Below the pieces are notes generated by a model. It searched no databases. It was not told the origin of the DNA and saw only the letters and a list, made by a program, of their open reading frames with translations. Shown piece by piece: positions 51,901-59,975 of a stretch of DNA of 64,000 nt (the stretch's first letter is position 1; each line of letters opens with the position of its first letter). Source of the DNA: Rhizobium sp. 11515TR (GTDB taxonomy: Bacteria > Pseudomonadota > Alphaproteobacteria > Rhizobiales > Rhizobiaceae). Made by a program: the position numbers and the translations under genes. Location: NCBI RefSeq assembly GCF_002277895.1, contig NZ_CP022999.1:930001-994000 (forward strand). Reading direction: 5' to 3'.

Positions 51901-52566
51901 CACCGGCGACAGATAGGCGTCGATGACAGCCGTATCGCCGCGGCCGACGAGCTTGATCAGCGGTGAGACCTCATGACTGACCGAAACCTGCTCGAAGCCA
52001 ATGGATCTGGCGATCCTCGCGACCGCAGCCTCATGCGCCGGAAATTTATAGGCATGCATGAAGACGATGGCGACAGATCGGTAACCCCTAGCCAGGAGAT
52101 CGCGCAGCGCAGCCTCCGCAGCTTTTTCATCCAGAGCCAGTTCGACGGTGCCGTCGGCAAGCACCCGCTCCTCGATCTCGATAACATCTTCGTAAAGCGC
52201 TTCCGGCTTGACGATCTCGGTCGCGAAGATCTTCTTGCGCTCCTGATAGCCAATGCGCAGCGCATCGCGGAAACCTTTCGTCGTCACCAGAGCAAGGCGC
52301 TCGCCCTTGCGCTCGAGCAGCGCATTGGTGGCGACCGTCGTGCCCATGCGGACCTCGCCGATCGCACCTTCGGGAACCGGCTCGCCCTTGCCGAGCCCGA
52401 GATGAAGACGGATGCCATGAACGGCTGCATCGCGGTAAGCTTCGGGATTTTCCGAGAGGACCTTGCGAGCGTGAAGAGCGCCAGACGGATCGCGCCCGAC
52501 CACGTCGGTAAACGTACCACCGCGATCGATCCAGAAATCCCAACGACCCGAAATATTCTCCGACAA
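48940..52566 (-). CDS. Fused HyuA-HyuB hydantoinase / 5-oxoprolinase family enzyme
   Basis: 1208 aa. Residues 1 to about 690 form the HyuA half with ASKHA-type phosphate motifs (WIDRGGTFTDVV near the N-terminus and GFDMGGTSTDVA) and NCFGGAGGQHA. From about 695 the HyuB half follows (SIAEQMGMTLQNTAYSVNIK, HMPVHLGSMDASV, GGGYGKRD at the end). Such fusions act as ATP-dependent 5-oxoprolinases or hydantoin/N-substituted-amide hydrolases in the cytoplasm. I place the start at a TTG (52566), because GGAGG lies 6 bases before it and the conserved domain begins at once; the frame runs 32 codons further to an ATG, through AT-rich sequence that looks like a promoter. Liv-type transporter genes lie upstream on the same strand. 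Confidence 0.85.
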   Translation of the reverse strand: MSENISGRWDFWIDRGGTFTDVVGRDPSGALHARKVLSENPEAYRDAAVHGIRLHLGLGKGEPVPEGAIGEVRMGTTVATNALLERKGERLALVTTKGFRDALRIGYQERKKIFATEIVKPEALYEDVIEIEERVLADGTVELALDEKAAEAALRDLLARGYRSVAIVFMHAYKFPAHEAAVARIARSIGFEQVSVSHEVSPLIKLVGRGDTAVIDAYLSPVLGRYIRQVCDELDVERTGARVMFMMSSGGLTAADMFQGKDAILSGPAGGVVGLAKTGEQAGFANVIGFDMGGTSTDVAHFDGEYERAFETEVAGVRVRAPMMLIHTVAAGGGSILHFDGDRFRVGPDSAGAFPGPACYRNGGPLAVTDANVMAGKLLPEFFPSIFGPNQDQPLDVETVRTKFASLAAEIGDGRSPEDVADGFIRIAVANMVEAIKKISVQRGYDVTRYALNCFGGAGGQHACLVADALGMKSILLHPMSGLLSAYGMGLADIRATRQKALGVSLDDAAPAAIAALGSELRGECVPELEAQGVATAEIKTVQRAHIRYAGTDTLLAVETTFPEIDKPSRLRSQFETLHKRRFGFVAEDKPLVVEAVEIETIGGAAADITVELETRAEGEAEAVRRTSFYSNGADHDAAVVLRQAIKPGQTVTGPAIIIEPNQTIVIEDGWQAQLTARDHIVLTRIKALPERNAIGTKADPVMLEIFNNLFMSIAEQMGMTLQNTAYSVNIKERLDFSCAVFDAEGNLVANAPHMPVHLGSMDASVATAIRENAVIHPGDVFLINAPYNGGTHLPDLTVCTPVFDDAGQKIRFWVASRGHHADIGGISPGSMSPLATHIEEEGVYIDNFKLLDRGRFCEAELTKLLTGARYPVRTLAQNINDLKAQVAANEKGVAELKKMITLFGEDVVDAYMGHVQDNAAESVRRVLDRLSGGEFSYEMDQGCKIVVKISIDKDKREATVDFTGTSAQRPDNFNAPQPVTRAAVLYVFRVLVEADIPMNAGCLRPIRIIIPEGTMLTPKYPAAVVAGNVEVSQAVTNCLFGAVEALAAAQGTMNNLTFGNDVYQYYETICSGAPAGPGFNGADAVHTHMTNSRLTDPEILETRFPVVLEDFHIRPNSGGRGKWSAGNGTQRTIRTREKLEFAILSGHRRVAPFGIKGGEAGQTGRNYVRRNDGKIEELIGSAHTILEAGEAFTVVTPTGGGYGKRDE

Positions 52567-52616
52567 ACCCGCCTCCAGCAGAACGACGCCAACAACGATG
52601 ATAATATATCGATAAA

Positions 52617-52638
52617 TCGTCAACGTTTTGTCGTCAAC
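52617..52638. promoter_or_regulatory. Direct repeat in the promoter region of the hydantoinase gene
   Basis: TCGTCAAC occurs twice (52617-52624 and 52631-52638), 6 bases apart; on the coding strand this reads GTTGACGA twice. Each copy contains TTGACG, a good -35 hexamer for the minus-strand gene. It lies in the 238-base gap between livF and the hydantoinase gene, about 50 bases upstream of the proposed TTG start. It could be promoter plus operator. Confidence 0.4.
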
Positions 52639-52804
52639 ATAAATTGCGGAATGCGGGCGCATTCGGCACCGATATGTAGGACTGGCAGGAGGGAAGCGAC
52701 AGTCCAGTCGCGATCATCCAGACCCGTTAGGTCGGCGGCGCAACCGTTCCTGAAACGATGAATCGTCATGAAATGCGAGCGCGAAGCGGCTGCCAAAACC
52801 GGCG

Positions 52805-53521
52805 CTAGTGCAGACCGCCGACGCCGAGCAGACGCTCGACCGCACCATGATCCGCAGCCAGCGCCTCGGGCGTTCCCTTCCAGGCCAGTCGGCCGCGCTC
52901 CAGAATGATGACATCGCTGGCAAAATCCAGCGCGCTCTGAATGCGTTGTTCCACCAGCAGGATCGTCATATCGCCCGATTTGGCAAGCTTGGCGAAGGCG
53001 GCCATCAGCTCCTCGCAGATGACGGGGGCAAGCCCCTCCAGCGGCTCGTCGAGAAGCAGAACGGAAGGACGGCCGAGAATCGTGCGGGCCGTCGACAGCA
53101 TCTGCTGCTCGCCGCCGGAAAGCTGGTTGCCCAAATTTCTGCGGCGTTCCTTCAGGCGCGGAAACATGTCATAGGCCTCCTGCAAAGCGCTCTTCGACCG
53201 TCCCTTCAGCCCAACCGAGAGATTTTCCTCCACCGTCAACGTCGGAAAGACGTCGCGCGTCTGCGGCACGTAGCCGAGGCCGTGATGGGCCCGTCTGGCG
53301 CTCGGCAGGCCGGCGATGTCGGACGAGCCCAGCCGGATCCGGCCATCATAGCGTCGGGTCTGCCCAGCAAGGGTGGCCAGCAGCGTGCTCTTGCCCATGC
53401 CGTTGCGGCCGAGCACGGCGAGCCGTCCGCCGGCCGGCACGGAAAAGGAAACGCCTTCCAGCACCCGTGTCGGACCATAGCCGGCCGACAGATTTTCGAC
53501 TTCAAGCGGCGTGGCCGGCAT
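52805..53521 (-). CDS. livF: Branched-chain amino acid-type ABC transporter ATPase LivF
   Basis: 238 aa, single nucleotide-binding domain: Walker A GRNGMGKST, Q-loop YVPQTRDVFPTLTVEENL, signature LSGGEQQML, Walker B VLLLDEPLEGLAP and switch His replaced by the usual LLVEQR region. The LEGLAP phrase is diagnostic of LivF. The start (MPATPLEVENLSAGYG) overlaps the end of livG by 20 bases. With LivG it powers the LivH/LivM channel. HAAT-type transporters carry many amides and amino-acid derivatives, so the neighbouring hydantoinase suggests a ring amide or N-carbamoyl compound rather than leucine. Confidence 0.92.
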   Translation of the reverse strand: MPATPLEVENLSAGYGPTRVLEGVSFSVPAGGRLAVLGRNGMGKSTLLATLAGQTRRYDGRIRLGSSDIAGLPSARRAHHGLGYVPQTRDVFPTLTVEENLSVGLKGRSKSALQEAYDMFPRLKERRRNLGNQLSGGEQQMLSTARTILGRPSVLLLDEPLEGLAPVICEELMAAFAKLAKSGDMTILLVEQRIQSALDFASDVIILERGRLAWKGTPEALAADHGAVERLLGVGGLH

Positions 53522-54266
53522 TGGCGTAGCTCCCCAGATAGGCTTCGCGGACGCGCGCATCCTGCGTCACGTCTTTCGGCGATCCGTCAAATATGATCGT
53601 GCCGGCCGCGAGCACCACGACGCGCTTGGCAAAACGGAAAACGAGGTCCATGTCATGCTCGATCATCAGCACGGCGAGATCGGCGGGCAGATCGGCCAAC
53701 GCCTGCTCGATGCGGCCCGTATCGCTCTGCGGCACGCCGGCTGCAGGCTCGTCGAGCAGAAGCACCTTCGGCTTCAAGGCCATGGCGATGGCGATTTCCA
53801 AGAGGCGCTGCTGGCCATAGGCGATTTCGCTGACTTTGCGATGCGCGAGGGACGCAAGCCCGAGTGTGCCGAGCAGTTCCTCCGTTTCGGTCATGACATC
53901 GTGCATAGTGAGAAAATTGCCGAACATGCGGCTGGAACGGCCGATCCGCTGCAGCACCGCCATGCCGACATGCTCGGCCGGCGTCATATCCTGAAACAGC
54001 CTGGTCACCTGGAACGAACGCACCAGCCCGCGCCTCACCCGGCCGATAGCATCGACCTTATTGACGTTCTGACCGCCGATGCGGACCTCGCCGGAATCCG
54101 CCTGCAGATTGCCAGTAACGAGATTGACGAAGCTGGTCTTACCCGCGCCGTTCGGGCCAATGAGAGCAACGCGATCTCCCGGCGCCATCGACAAGCTGAC
54201 ATTGTTGGTCACCGTCAGACCCCCGAACGCCTTCTTCAGATTGCTGACTTCGAAAATAGCGCTCAT
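53502..54266 (-). CDS. livG: Branched-chain amino acid-type ABC transporter ATPase LivG
   Basis: 254 aa, single nucleotide-binding domain: FEVSNLKKAFGGLTVTNNVS at the start, Walker A GPNGAGKTSF, RSFQVTRLFQDMT in the Q-loop region, signature IAYGQQRLLEI and Walker B VLLLDEPAAGVPQS, where Pro-Gln replaces the more usual Asn after AAGV. The ATG at 54266 overlaps the livM stop as ATGA. The longer frame to 54374 is inside livM and is rejected. Confidence 0.92.
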   Translation of the reverse strand: MSAIFEVSNLKKAFGGLTVTNNVSLSMAPGDRVALIGPNGAGKTSFVNLVTGNLQADSGEVRIGGQNVNKVDAIGRVRRGLVRSFQVTRLFQDMTPAEHVGMAVLQRIGRSSRMFGNFLTMHDVMTETEELLGTLGLASLAHRKVSEIAYGQQRLLEIAIAMALKPKVLLLDEPAAGVPQSDTGRIEQALADLPADLAVLMIEHDMDLVFRFAKRVVVLAAGTIIFDGSPKDVTQDARVREAYLGSYANAGHAA

Positions 54267-55267
54267 GCCTGCGCCTCCCGCCGGCGAGCCATATAAGCGG
54301 CGACCGTGCCGTAGATGCCCTTGGGCGCGAAGAGAACAACGAGGATGAGAAGCGCGCCGACGATCGTCAGCCAATGGAAGGGGTTGGCAGCGGAGACATA
54401 ATCCTCGAAGAGCATGAAGATCAGCGTGCCGACAAGGGCGCCGAACAGCGAGCCGGTGCCGCCGAGCACGAGCATGACCAGCGCCTCGGCTGATTGCGTG
54501 AAAGACAGGCTGTCAAGGCCGACGACCTGCGTCGAGATCGCGTTCAGCGCGCCGCCGATACCGGCAACGGCGCCGGAAATCATATACATCTTGATGAGCG
54601 CCACTTTCGGCGATGCACCCATGGCGCGGATGCGCAACGGATCCTGGCGGATACCGCGGCACAGCATGCCGAAGGGCGAACGCACGAGGAAACGCAGCAG
54701 CACAAGCACGATCAGCAGCAGCGCCACGCCATAGAAGTAGGCCGTATGCCCGTAAAGATCGAACTCGAAAACACCGAACAGCGGATCGGCTGAAATGCCC
54801 GACAAACCGTCGCTGCCACCTGTCCAGCTCGATGCCTTGTTGGCGAACTCATGGAACAGATAGACCAGCGCGATCGACAGCACGAGCTGCGGCAATCCAT
54901 GCGCTCTCAGGATGACGACGCCACAGATAAGCCCCGCGACGGCTCCGGCGACGATTCCGGCAAGCGTCATCAGCAAGGGATCGTTGATGCCGTAATGGGC
55001 GGATGCGATGCCGGCCGCGTAGGCACCGGCGCCGAACAAAGCTGCGTGGCCGAGCGTCGCTACGCCGCAATAGCCAGTGATGAGATCGAGCGACAGCACG
55101 AGAAGCGCGATCGCGATCAGCCGCGTGAGAAGAGCGAGATTATCCGGAAACAACAGGTAGCCGGCGGCGGCTGTGACGACGATGACCGCGACTGCGATCA
55201 GGTCTTGCCCAAATGTGCGATGTCTGGTCACGATTGGTGCGGCCTCTCTTTCAAACGTCAGCGCCAA
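54263..55267 (-). CDS. livM: Branched-chain amino acid-type ABC transporter permease LivM
   Basis: 334 aa with about nine to ten membrane segments. DLITGYCGVATLGHAALFGAGAYAAG is the LivM hallmark (here split as LITGYCGVATLGHAALFGAG), and RAMGASPKVALIKMYMISG is the ATPase-contact loop. The full frame begins with TTG at 55267, one base after livH; a GTG at 55231 preceded by AGAGAGG is an equally good start, which would remove 12 residues. It partners LivH. Confidence 0.9.
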   Translation of the reverse strand: MALTFEREAAPIVTRHRTFGQDLIAVAVIVVTAAAGYLLFPDNLALLTRLIAIALLVLSLDLITGYCGVATLGHAALFGAGAYAAGIASAHYGINDPLLMTLAGIVAGAVAGLICGVVILRAHGLPQLVLSIALVYLFHEFANKASSWTGGSDGLSGISADPLFGVFEFDLYGHTAYFYGVALLLIVLVLLRFLVRSPFGMLCRGIRQDPLRIRAMGASPKVALIKMYMISGAVAGIGGALNAISTQVVGLDSLSFTQSAEALVMLVLGGTGSLFGALVGTLIFMLFEDYVSAANPFHWLTIVGALLILVVLFAPKGIYGTVAAYMARRREAQA

Positions 55268-55268
55268 G

Positions 55269-56132
55269 TTACTTCATTCTCCCGGCAAAGCCGCGCGGGA
55301 AGACGCAGACGATGGCAATGACGGCCAGATAGAAGAAGAATTCCCCATATTCCGGCATGAGGTAACGGCCTGTTGTATCGATGCAGCCGAGGATGAGGCA
55401 GGCGAGCAGCGCGCCGGAGATGGAGCCGGCACCGCCGACCGAGACGACGACGAGAAACGTCACCATGTAGCGCAGGGCATAATAAGGCTCGACCGGCAGG
55501 AGTTCCGCACCCACCACACCGCCGAAGGCAGCAAGCCCAACGGCAATGGCGAAGCTGACCGCATAGACGATTTCCGTCCTGACGCCGAGAGCGGCCGCCA
55601 TCGCGGCATTATCGACGGAAGCGCGCAGCTTCACACCGAAGGAGGTTTTCTCGATCGTGTACCACAAGGCCAGGGCGACGATGAGGCCGCAGGTGATCGC
55701 GAAGATACGATGGGTACCGATGGTGCGGAAGCCAAGATCGACGGAGCCCTGCAGGCTGCCCGGCAAGGGGATGGTCTTCAAAGTCGGACCGAAAACATAA
55801 TTGGCGATGCCGATGATGCAGAAGGTGATGCCGATCGTCATCAGCACCTGCGTCAACTCAGGCGCACCATAGATGCGCCGATAGAGCAGCCGTTCGATCG
55901 GGATGGAGATGATGACCGTGCCGACGACCGCCAGCAATACGGCCGCTCCATAGCCGAGCCCCAGATCCCTCGCGGCATAGGAGGCAATATAGCCGCCGGT
56001 CATGGCAAAGGCGCCGTGGGCCAGATTGACGACGCGCATCAAACCCATGGTGACGGAGAGACCGATGGAAATGACGAACAGCACCATGCCGTAAGCGAGG
56101 GCATCGACTGCTATGCTGAGCACGGTTTGCAT
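55269..56132 (-). CDS. livH: Branched-chain amino acid-type ABC transporter permease LivH
   Basis: 287 aa with about eight membrane segments. LSVTMGLMRVVNLAHGAFAM near the N-terminus and SFGVKLRASVDNAAMAAALG later are typical LivH phrases. The start at 56132 (MQTVLSIAVDALAYG) agrees with the family; in-frame codons to 56192 are less likely. It lies 92 bases after the binding-protein gene and one base before livM. With LivM it forms the membrane channel. Confidence 0.92.
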   Translation of the reverse strand: MQTVLSIAVDALAYGMVLFVISIGLSVTMGLMRVVNLAHGAFAMTGGYIASYAARDLGLGYGAAVLLAVVGTVIISIPIERLLYRRIYGAPELTQVLMTIGITFCIIGIANYVFGPTLKTIPLPGSLQGSVDLGFRTIGTHRIFAITCGLIVALALWYTIEKTSFGVKLRASVDNAAMAAALGVRTEIVYAVSFAIAVGLAAFGGVVGAELLPVEPYYALRYMVTFLVVVSVGGAGSISGALLACLILGCIDTTGRYLMPEYGEFFFYLAVIAIVCVFPRGFAGRMK

Positions 56133-56224
56133 TGATATCGCTGGTCCGGTTGTTGTTGCGCGACCGCTTTCATCAGGTGGCTGAACGGGCACTTCCGCTC
56201 AGCCACGTCAGGTTCGGAAGCGCC

Positions 56225-57397
56225 TTACTTCACGGCGGCAAGGCCGGGATCGCCCTGCTTCTCGAAGGTCTGGATTTCCTTGTTGTAGTACTTGCCGTCA
56301 TCGCCCTTGGCGACCTCGCGCAGATAGATGTTCTGCGTGATATGCCGGCTTTCCGGATCGATGGTGACGGGGCCGCGCGGGCTGACCCAGGACAGGCCCT
56401 TCACGGCATCGACGGCCTTCTGCGCATCCTGCTTGCCGCCGGTCGCCTCGATCATCTTGTAAATGACATGCATGCCGTCGAAGGCGCCCACGGCCGGGAA
56501 GGTCAGTTCGGCCGGATTGCCGATCGCCTTGTCGGCAGCGGCGACGAAAGCTTTGTTTTCGGGCGAGTCATGCGAAATCGCGTAATGAAAGGTCGTCTGC
56601 ATGCCGAGCGCGGCATCGCCAAGCGCCGGCAGATCGGACTCCTGCGTCAGGTCGCCCGGCGCAAAGAGCTTGATGCCGGCGGACTTCAGGCCATTCTCAT
56701 TATAGGCCTTGACGAAGCCGAGCGTGGTCGGGCCGGAGGGCAGGAAGGCGAAGACGCCCTGCGCACCGGAATCCTTGACGCGCTGCATGATCGGGCTGAA
56801 GTCATTGGTCGAGAGCGGCATACGGATCGCCTGCACCACTTCGCCACCCTGCTTTTCGAAGCCAGCCTTGAAGGCGTTTTCGGCATCGACGCCCGGACCG
56901 TAGTCGCTGACGACGGAGATGACCTTCTTCACGCCGGCATCAAAGGCGACCTTGGCGATCGGAGTCGAGGTCTGCCAGGTGGTAAAGGACGTGCGCACGA
57001 CGAGCGGGCTCTTTGTGACGATCGCCGACGTCGCGGCATTGAAAATCACCATGGGCACATTGGCCTGCTTGAGGATCGGTGTTACGGCCATCGCATCCGG
57101 GGTAAAGTAGAAGCCGGCGAGATACTGAACCTTCTCCTTGACGACGAGCTCCTGGGCGAGCGACTTCGATTGGGCGGGATCAGCTGCCGGCAAGTCGCGG
57201 TAGATCACCTCCACCTCATCATTGCCGACCTTCTTGCCGTTGACGGCCATATAGGCGTCGATACCGGCCTTGAAATTCTTGCCCTGCAGCGCGAACGGGC
57301 CGGAAAACGGACCGATGACGCCGATCTTAATAGTATCGGCATAGGCAGCACCGCCAAGAGCAACGGCCGCGATAGCGGCCAAGACAAACCGTTTCAT
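56225..57397 (-). CDS. Periplasmic binding protein of Liv-type ABC transporter
   Basis: 390 aa, Peripla_BP_6 family. A signal peptide (MKRFVLAAIAAVALGGAAYA) is cut before DTIKIGVIGPFSGPFALQG, the classic mature start of LivK/AmiC-type proteins. Further matches are YLAGFYFTPDAMAVTPILK and VVSDYGPGVDAENAFKAG. GGGAGGAG precedes the ATG at 57397. It is the first gene of the run SBP-livH-livM-livG-livF and may have its promoter in the 125 bases upstream. The true ligand is unknown; position between the hydantoinase and pca genes allows either a ring amide or an aromatic acid. Confidence 0.9.
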   Translation of the reverse strand: MKRFVLAAIAAVALGGAAYADTIKIGVIGPFSGPFALQGKNFKAGIDAYMAVNGKKVGNDEVEVIYRDLPAADPAQSKSLAQELVVKEKVQYLAGFYFTPDAMAVTPILKQANVPMVIFNAATSAIVTKSPLVVRTSFTTWQTSTPIAKVAFDAGVKKVISVVSDYGPGVDAENAFKAGFEKQGGEVVQAIRMPLSTNDFSPIMQRVKDSGAQGVFAFLPSGPTTLGFVKAYNENGLKSAGIKLFAPGDLTQESDLPALGDAALGMQTTFHYAISHDSPENKAFVAAADKAIGNPAELTFPAVGAFDGMHVIYKMIEATGGKQDAQKAVDAVKGLSWVSPRGPVTIDPESRHITQNIYLREVAKGDDGKYYNKEIQTFEKQGDPGLAAVK

Positions 57398-57435
57398 TTT
57401 CTCTCCTCCCGGCAGCCGTTTTTTTGAGCTGCCCT

Positions 57436-57482
57436 TGATCATTCAAATTCTGATCATCACCAATTTCTCATGGGAAATGGTG
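57436..57482. promoter_or_regulatory. Palindromes upstream of the Liv binding-protein gene
   Basis: Two adjacent symmetric elements: TGATCA-N9-TGATCA (57436-57456), and an imperfect hairpin CACCAATTTC/GAAATGGTG (57458-57482). They occupy the 125-base gap between pcaB and the binding-protein gene. The first looks like an operator; the second could be the end of the pca transcript. Confidence 0.4.
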
Positions 57483-57522
57483 ATGTAAAATGAAATAAAA
57501 CCTTGCTTCCATACCAATTCAG

Positions 57523-58596
57523 TTATGAATGGCGACGAATATCCTGCTCGGCTGTCGTTCCCAAGCGCTTGATCGAACCGACCAGTTGCAACGCGTGGCG
57601 CAACGAAGCTGCCGTTGCCACCACCATAGGGGGCAATAGCAGCCATTCCAATGTCCAGGCGGCGCCAGAGCGCTCCTGCTCGTGTACCAGCGACTGGTGA
57701 ATGCCCGAAAGCTGCACCGCATTGAAGCGGGCAAACGTGACCAGCGTTTCGGCAGCGACCGGGTTTTGTTTGTGCGGCATCGCCGATGAACCGCCGCCGC
57801 CGGCAAGCTCGATCTCGTCGCCCGCCTGCGTCAGAAGTGCGACATCCTGGCCGATCTTGCCGAGGCTGCCCGAGATCATGGACAAGAGCCCGGCAAGTTC
57901 GGCAATGCGCCCCCTTTGGCTCTGCCACTGCGGCTCGTCCGTCAGGCCGAGCGCCTGTGCCAGCGAGCTCCTGATTTCGACCGCTTGCGGCCCGAACTTT
58001 TCAAGCGTACCGGCCGCACCGCCGAACTGCAGGGGGAAAGTCTCCTGCGTCAACCGATCGCGATACTGATCAAGCGGATGCTGCCACGCCCGCAGCCGAT
58101 CGGACACTGTGATTGGGATCGCCGCCTGCATCCGGGTACGACCCATCAGCCGGTTCGATCCGAAACGCTCATTCAGTTTTTTGAGCGCGGAGGATACCGC
58201 AAAGAGACGGCTGCTCAGAATAAATGCCGCCGCCTTCAGCCGCAGCATCAGGCTGGTGTCGATGACATCCTGGCTGGTAGCGCCGAAATGGACGTGTTTG
58301 CCGGCGACCTCTCCGACCGCCTTGCGCAGTTGCCGAACAAGATCCGGCACGACGACGCCATCAGATGCCGTTGCCGTCTTTAGGCTCTGCAGATCGGGCT
58401 CGAAAGTCGTGCAGACCTCCGCGATCCGCCCAGCCACCGCTTGCGGGATCAAGCCATGCTGCGCCTCGACTTTGGCTAGCGCCGTTTCGAAAGAAAGCAT
58501 AGCGCGGATGTCAGCCTTGGCTGAAAAATAGCCCGCAATCTCCTCGTCACCGAGGAGACCGGACAGAAAGAGGTGATCGAAAGGAGAAACGCTCAT
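57523..58596 (-). CDS. pcaB: 3-Carboxy-cis,cis-muconate cycloisomerase PcaB
   Basis: 357 aa member of the fumarase/adenylosuccinate lyase superfamily; the signature GGGSSAMPHKQNPVAAE is plain. PcaB lactonises 3-carboxy-cis,cis-muconate in the protocatechuate branch of the beta-ketoadipate pathway. Other family members can be about 450 aa; the shorter form (about 350) is usual in Rhizobiaceae. It is the last gene of the pcaDCHGB operon, 3 bases after pcaG. The start at 58596 has AAGGAGAAA upstream. Confidence 0.93.
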   Translation of the reverse strand: MSVSPFDHLFLSGLLGDEEIAGYFSAKADIRAMLSFETALAKVEAQHGLIPQAVAGRIAEVCTTFEPDLQSLKTATASDGVVVPDLVRQLRKAVGEVAGKHVHFGATSQDVIDTSLMLRLKAAAFILSSRLFAVSSALKKLNERFGSNRLMGRTRMQAAIPITVSDRLRAWQHPLDQYRDRLTQETFPLQFGGAAGTLEKFGPQAVEIRSSLAQALGLTDEPQWQSQRGRIAELAGLLSMISGSLGKIGQDVALLTQAGDEIELAGGGGSSAMPHKQNPVAAETLVTFARFNAVQLSGIHQSLVHEQERSGAAWTLEWLLLPPMVVATAASLRHALQLVGSIKRLGTTAEQDIRRHS

Positions 58597-58599
58597 GAC

Positions 58600-59214
58600 C
58601 TATATATCGAGGAAAACCGTCTCTTTGTCGCCCTGCAAATGGACATCAAAGGTGTAGACGGAGCCTTCCTTGTGAGCAATCAGCGTTGCCAAGCGTTCCT
58701 TGTGTTCGATGCGGGCAAGCAATGGATCTTCCGCGTTGGCGGCAGCTTCCTCCGAAAAATACATGCGCGTGTGCAGGCCGATGTTGATGCCGCGTGCCAC
58801 GATCCAGACGGTGATATGCGGCGCCATCTTGCGGCCGTCCTTGAAGGGAACGCGGCCCGGCTTGATGGTTTCGAAGCGGAAAACGCCATCGGTGGAATTG
58901 GTCGGGCAGCGGCCCCAGCCGGTAAAGTTCGGATCGGCCGTGCCACGCAGCTCCGAGGGGCTGTTGTAAAGCCCGGCGCTATCGGCCTGCCAGATTTCGA
59001 GAACAGCATCCTTGACCGGCGCTCCCGCGCCATCGAGAACCCTGCCCGTCACGGTGATACGCTCGCCGAGCGTCTTGTCGCTGACCATGACGGAGCCGAG
59101 GTCGGTTTCGTAGACACCGCCGATCTCGCTGTAATTCGGCGTCAGGCCGATATGGACGTAAGGCCCTGCCGTCTGCGACGGCGTTTCCTTGAGATAGCCG
59201 AGATCCTGTACCAT
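58600..59214 (-). CDS. pcaG: Protocatechuate 3,4-dioxygenase alpha subunit PcaG
   Basis: 204 aa. Intradiol-dioxygenase alpha chain: TPSQTAGPYVHIGLTPN at the N-terminus, VLDGAGAPVKDAVLEIWQAD in the middle and APHITVWIVARGINIGLHTR near the end. It lacks the full set of iron ligands, as expected for the alpha subunit; the iron site is in PcaH. The ATG at 59214 overlaps the pcaH stop (TGATG); a TTG one codon earlier is possible. With PcaH it opens the protocatechuate ring. Confidence 0.94.
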   Translation of the reverse strand: MVQDLGYLKETPSQTAGPYVHIGLTPNYSEIGGVYETDLGSVMVSDKTLGERITVTGRVLDGAGAPVKDAVLEIWQADSAGLYNSPSELRGTADPNFTGWGRCPTNSTDGVFRFETIKPGRVPFKDGRKMAPHITVWIVARGINIGLHTRMYFSEEAAANAEDPLLARIEHKERLATLIAHKEGSVYTFDVHLQGDKETVFLDI

Positions 59215-59963
59215 CAATTGCCCTCCAGCCGGTTTTCGAACAGGGTCGACCGGCGACCGCGCAGCACGATATCGAATTTATAGGCGCGGGCATCCATCGG
59301 GATCGTGTTGCCCCAGTCGAGTGGCGCAATCAGCTGCTCGATCGCTTGTTTGTCGGGGATCGTGCCGACGATCGGACATTTCCAAATCATCGGATCGCCC
59401 TCAAAGTACATCTGCGTGATCAGCCGCTGCGCAAAGCCATGACCGAAGACGGAGAAGTGGATATGCGCGGGGCGCCAATCGTTGACGCCGTTCGGCCAGG
59501 GATAGGCGCCGGGGCGGATGGTGCGGAAGGCATAGCGTCCTTCATCATCGGTGATGGCGCGGCCGCAGCCGCCGAAATTCGGATCGATGGCGGCGAGATA
59601 GGTTTCCTTCTTGTGGCGGTAACGACCGCCGGCATTGGCCTGCCAGAATTCGACAAGGACGCCGGGCACCGGCCGACCGCGCTCGTCTAGCACGCGGCCG
59701 TGCACGATGATCCGCTCGCCGATCGCGCTCTCGCCCGGCTTGGCGAAATTATGGATCAGGTCGTTGTCGAGCTCATTCAGTATCGAGTGGCCGAAGACCG
59801 GCCCAGTGATCTCGGAAATCGTGCCGTCGAGCGAGAGCAACGCGCGCTGCGGCGAGCGCAGCACGGACGTCTTGTATCCCGGCGCAAAGGCCGGCGGATG
59901 CCAGGCGCGGTCTCTCGCGAAAAAGGCGCCCGTTTCGGGCTTGCTGTTGCTTCTATCGGACAT
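59214..59963 (-). CDS. pcaH: Protocatechuate 3,4-dioxygenase beta subunit PcaH
   Basis: 249 aa. Iron(III) ligands can be read: Tyr in NAGGRYRHK, Tyr in GAYPWPN, and the His pair in RPAHIHFSVFG. The dioxygenase signature VHGRVLDERGRPVPGVLVEF is present. It catalyses intradiol cleavage of protocatechuate to 3-carboxy-cis,cis-muconate together with PcaG. It lies 12 bases after pcaC and overlaps pcaG by one base. Confidence 0.95.
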   Translation of the reverse strand: MSDRSNSKPETGAFFARDRAWHPPAFAPGYKTSVLRSPQRALLSLDGTISEITGPVFGHSILNELDNDLIHNFAKPGESAIGERIIVHGRVLDERGRPVPGVLVEFWQANAGGRYRHKKETYLAAIDPNFGGCGRAITDDEGRYAFRTIRPGAYPWPNGVNDWRPAHIHFSVFGHGFAQRLITQMYFEGDPMIWKCPIVGTIPDKQAIEQLIAPLDWGNTIPMDARAYKFDIVLRGRRSTLFENRLEGN

Positions 59964-59975
59964 GTCTGCCTCGCT

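Noticed and set aside
52567..52662. ATG start of the hydantoinase at 52662
   Set aside because: The extra 32 residues are not domain-like, no ribosome-binding site precedes the ATG, and the DNA looks like a promoter; the TTG at 52566 has GGAGG at good spacing.
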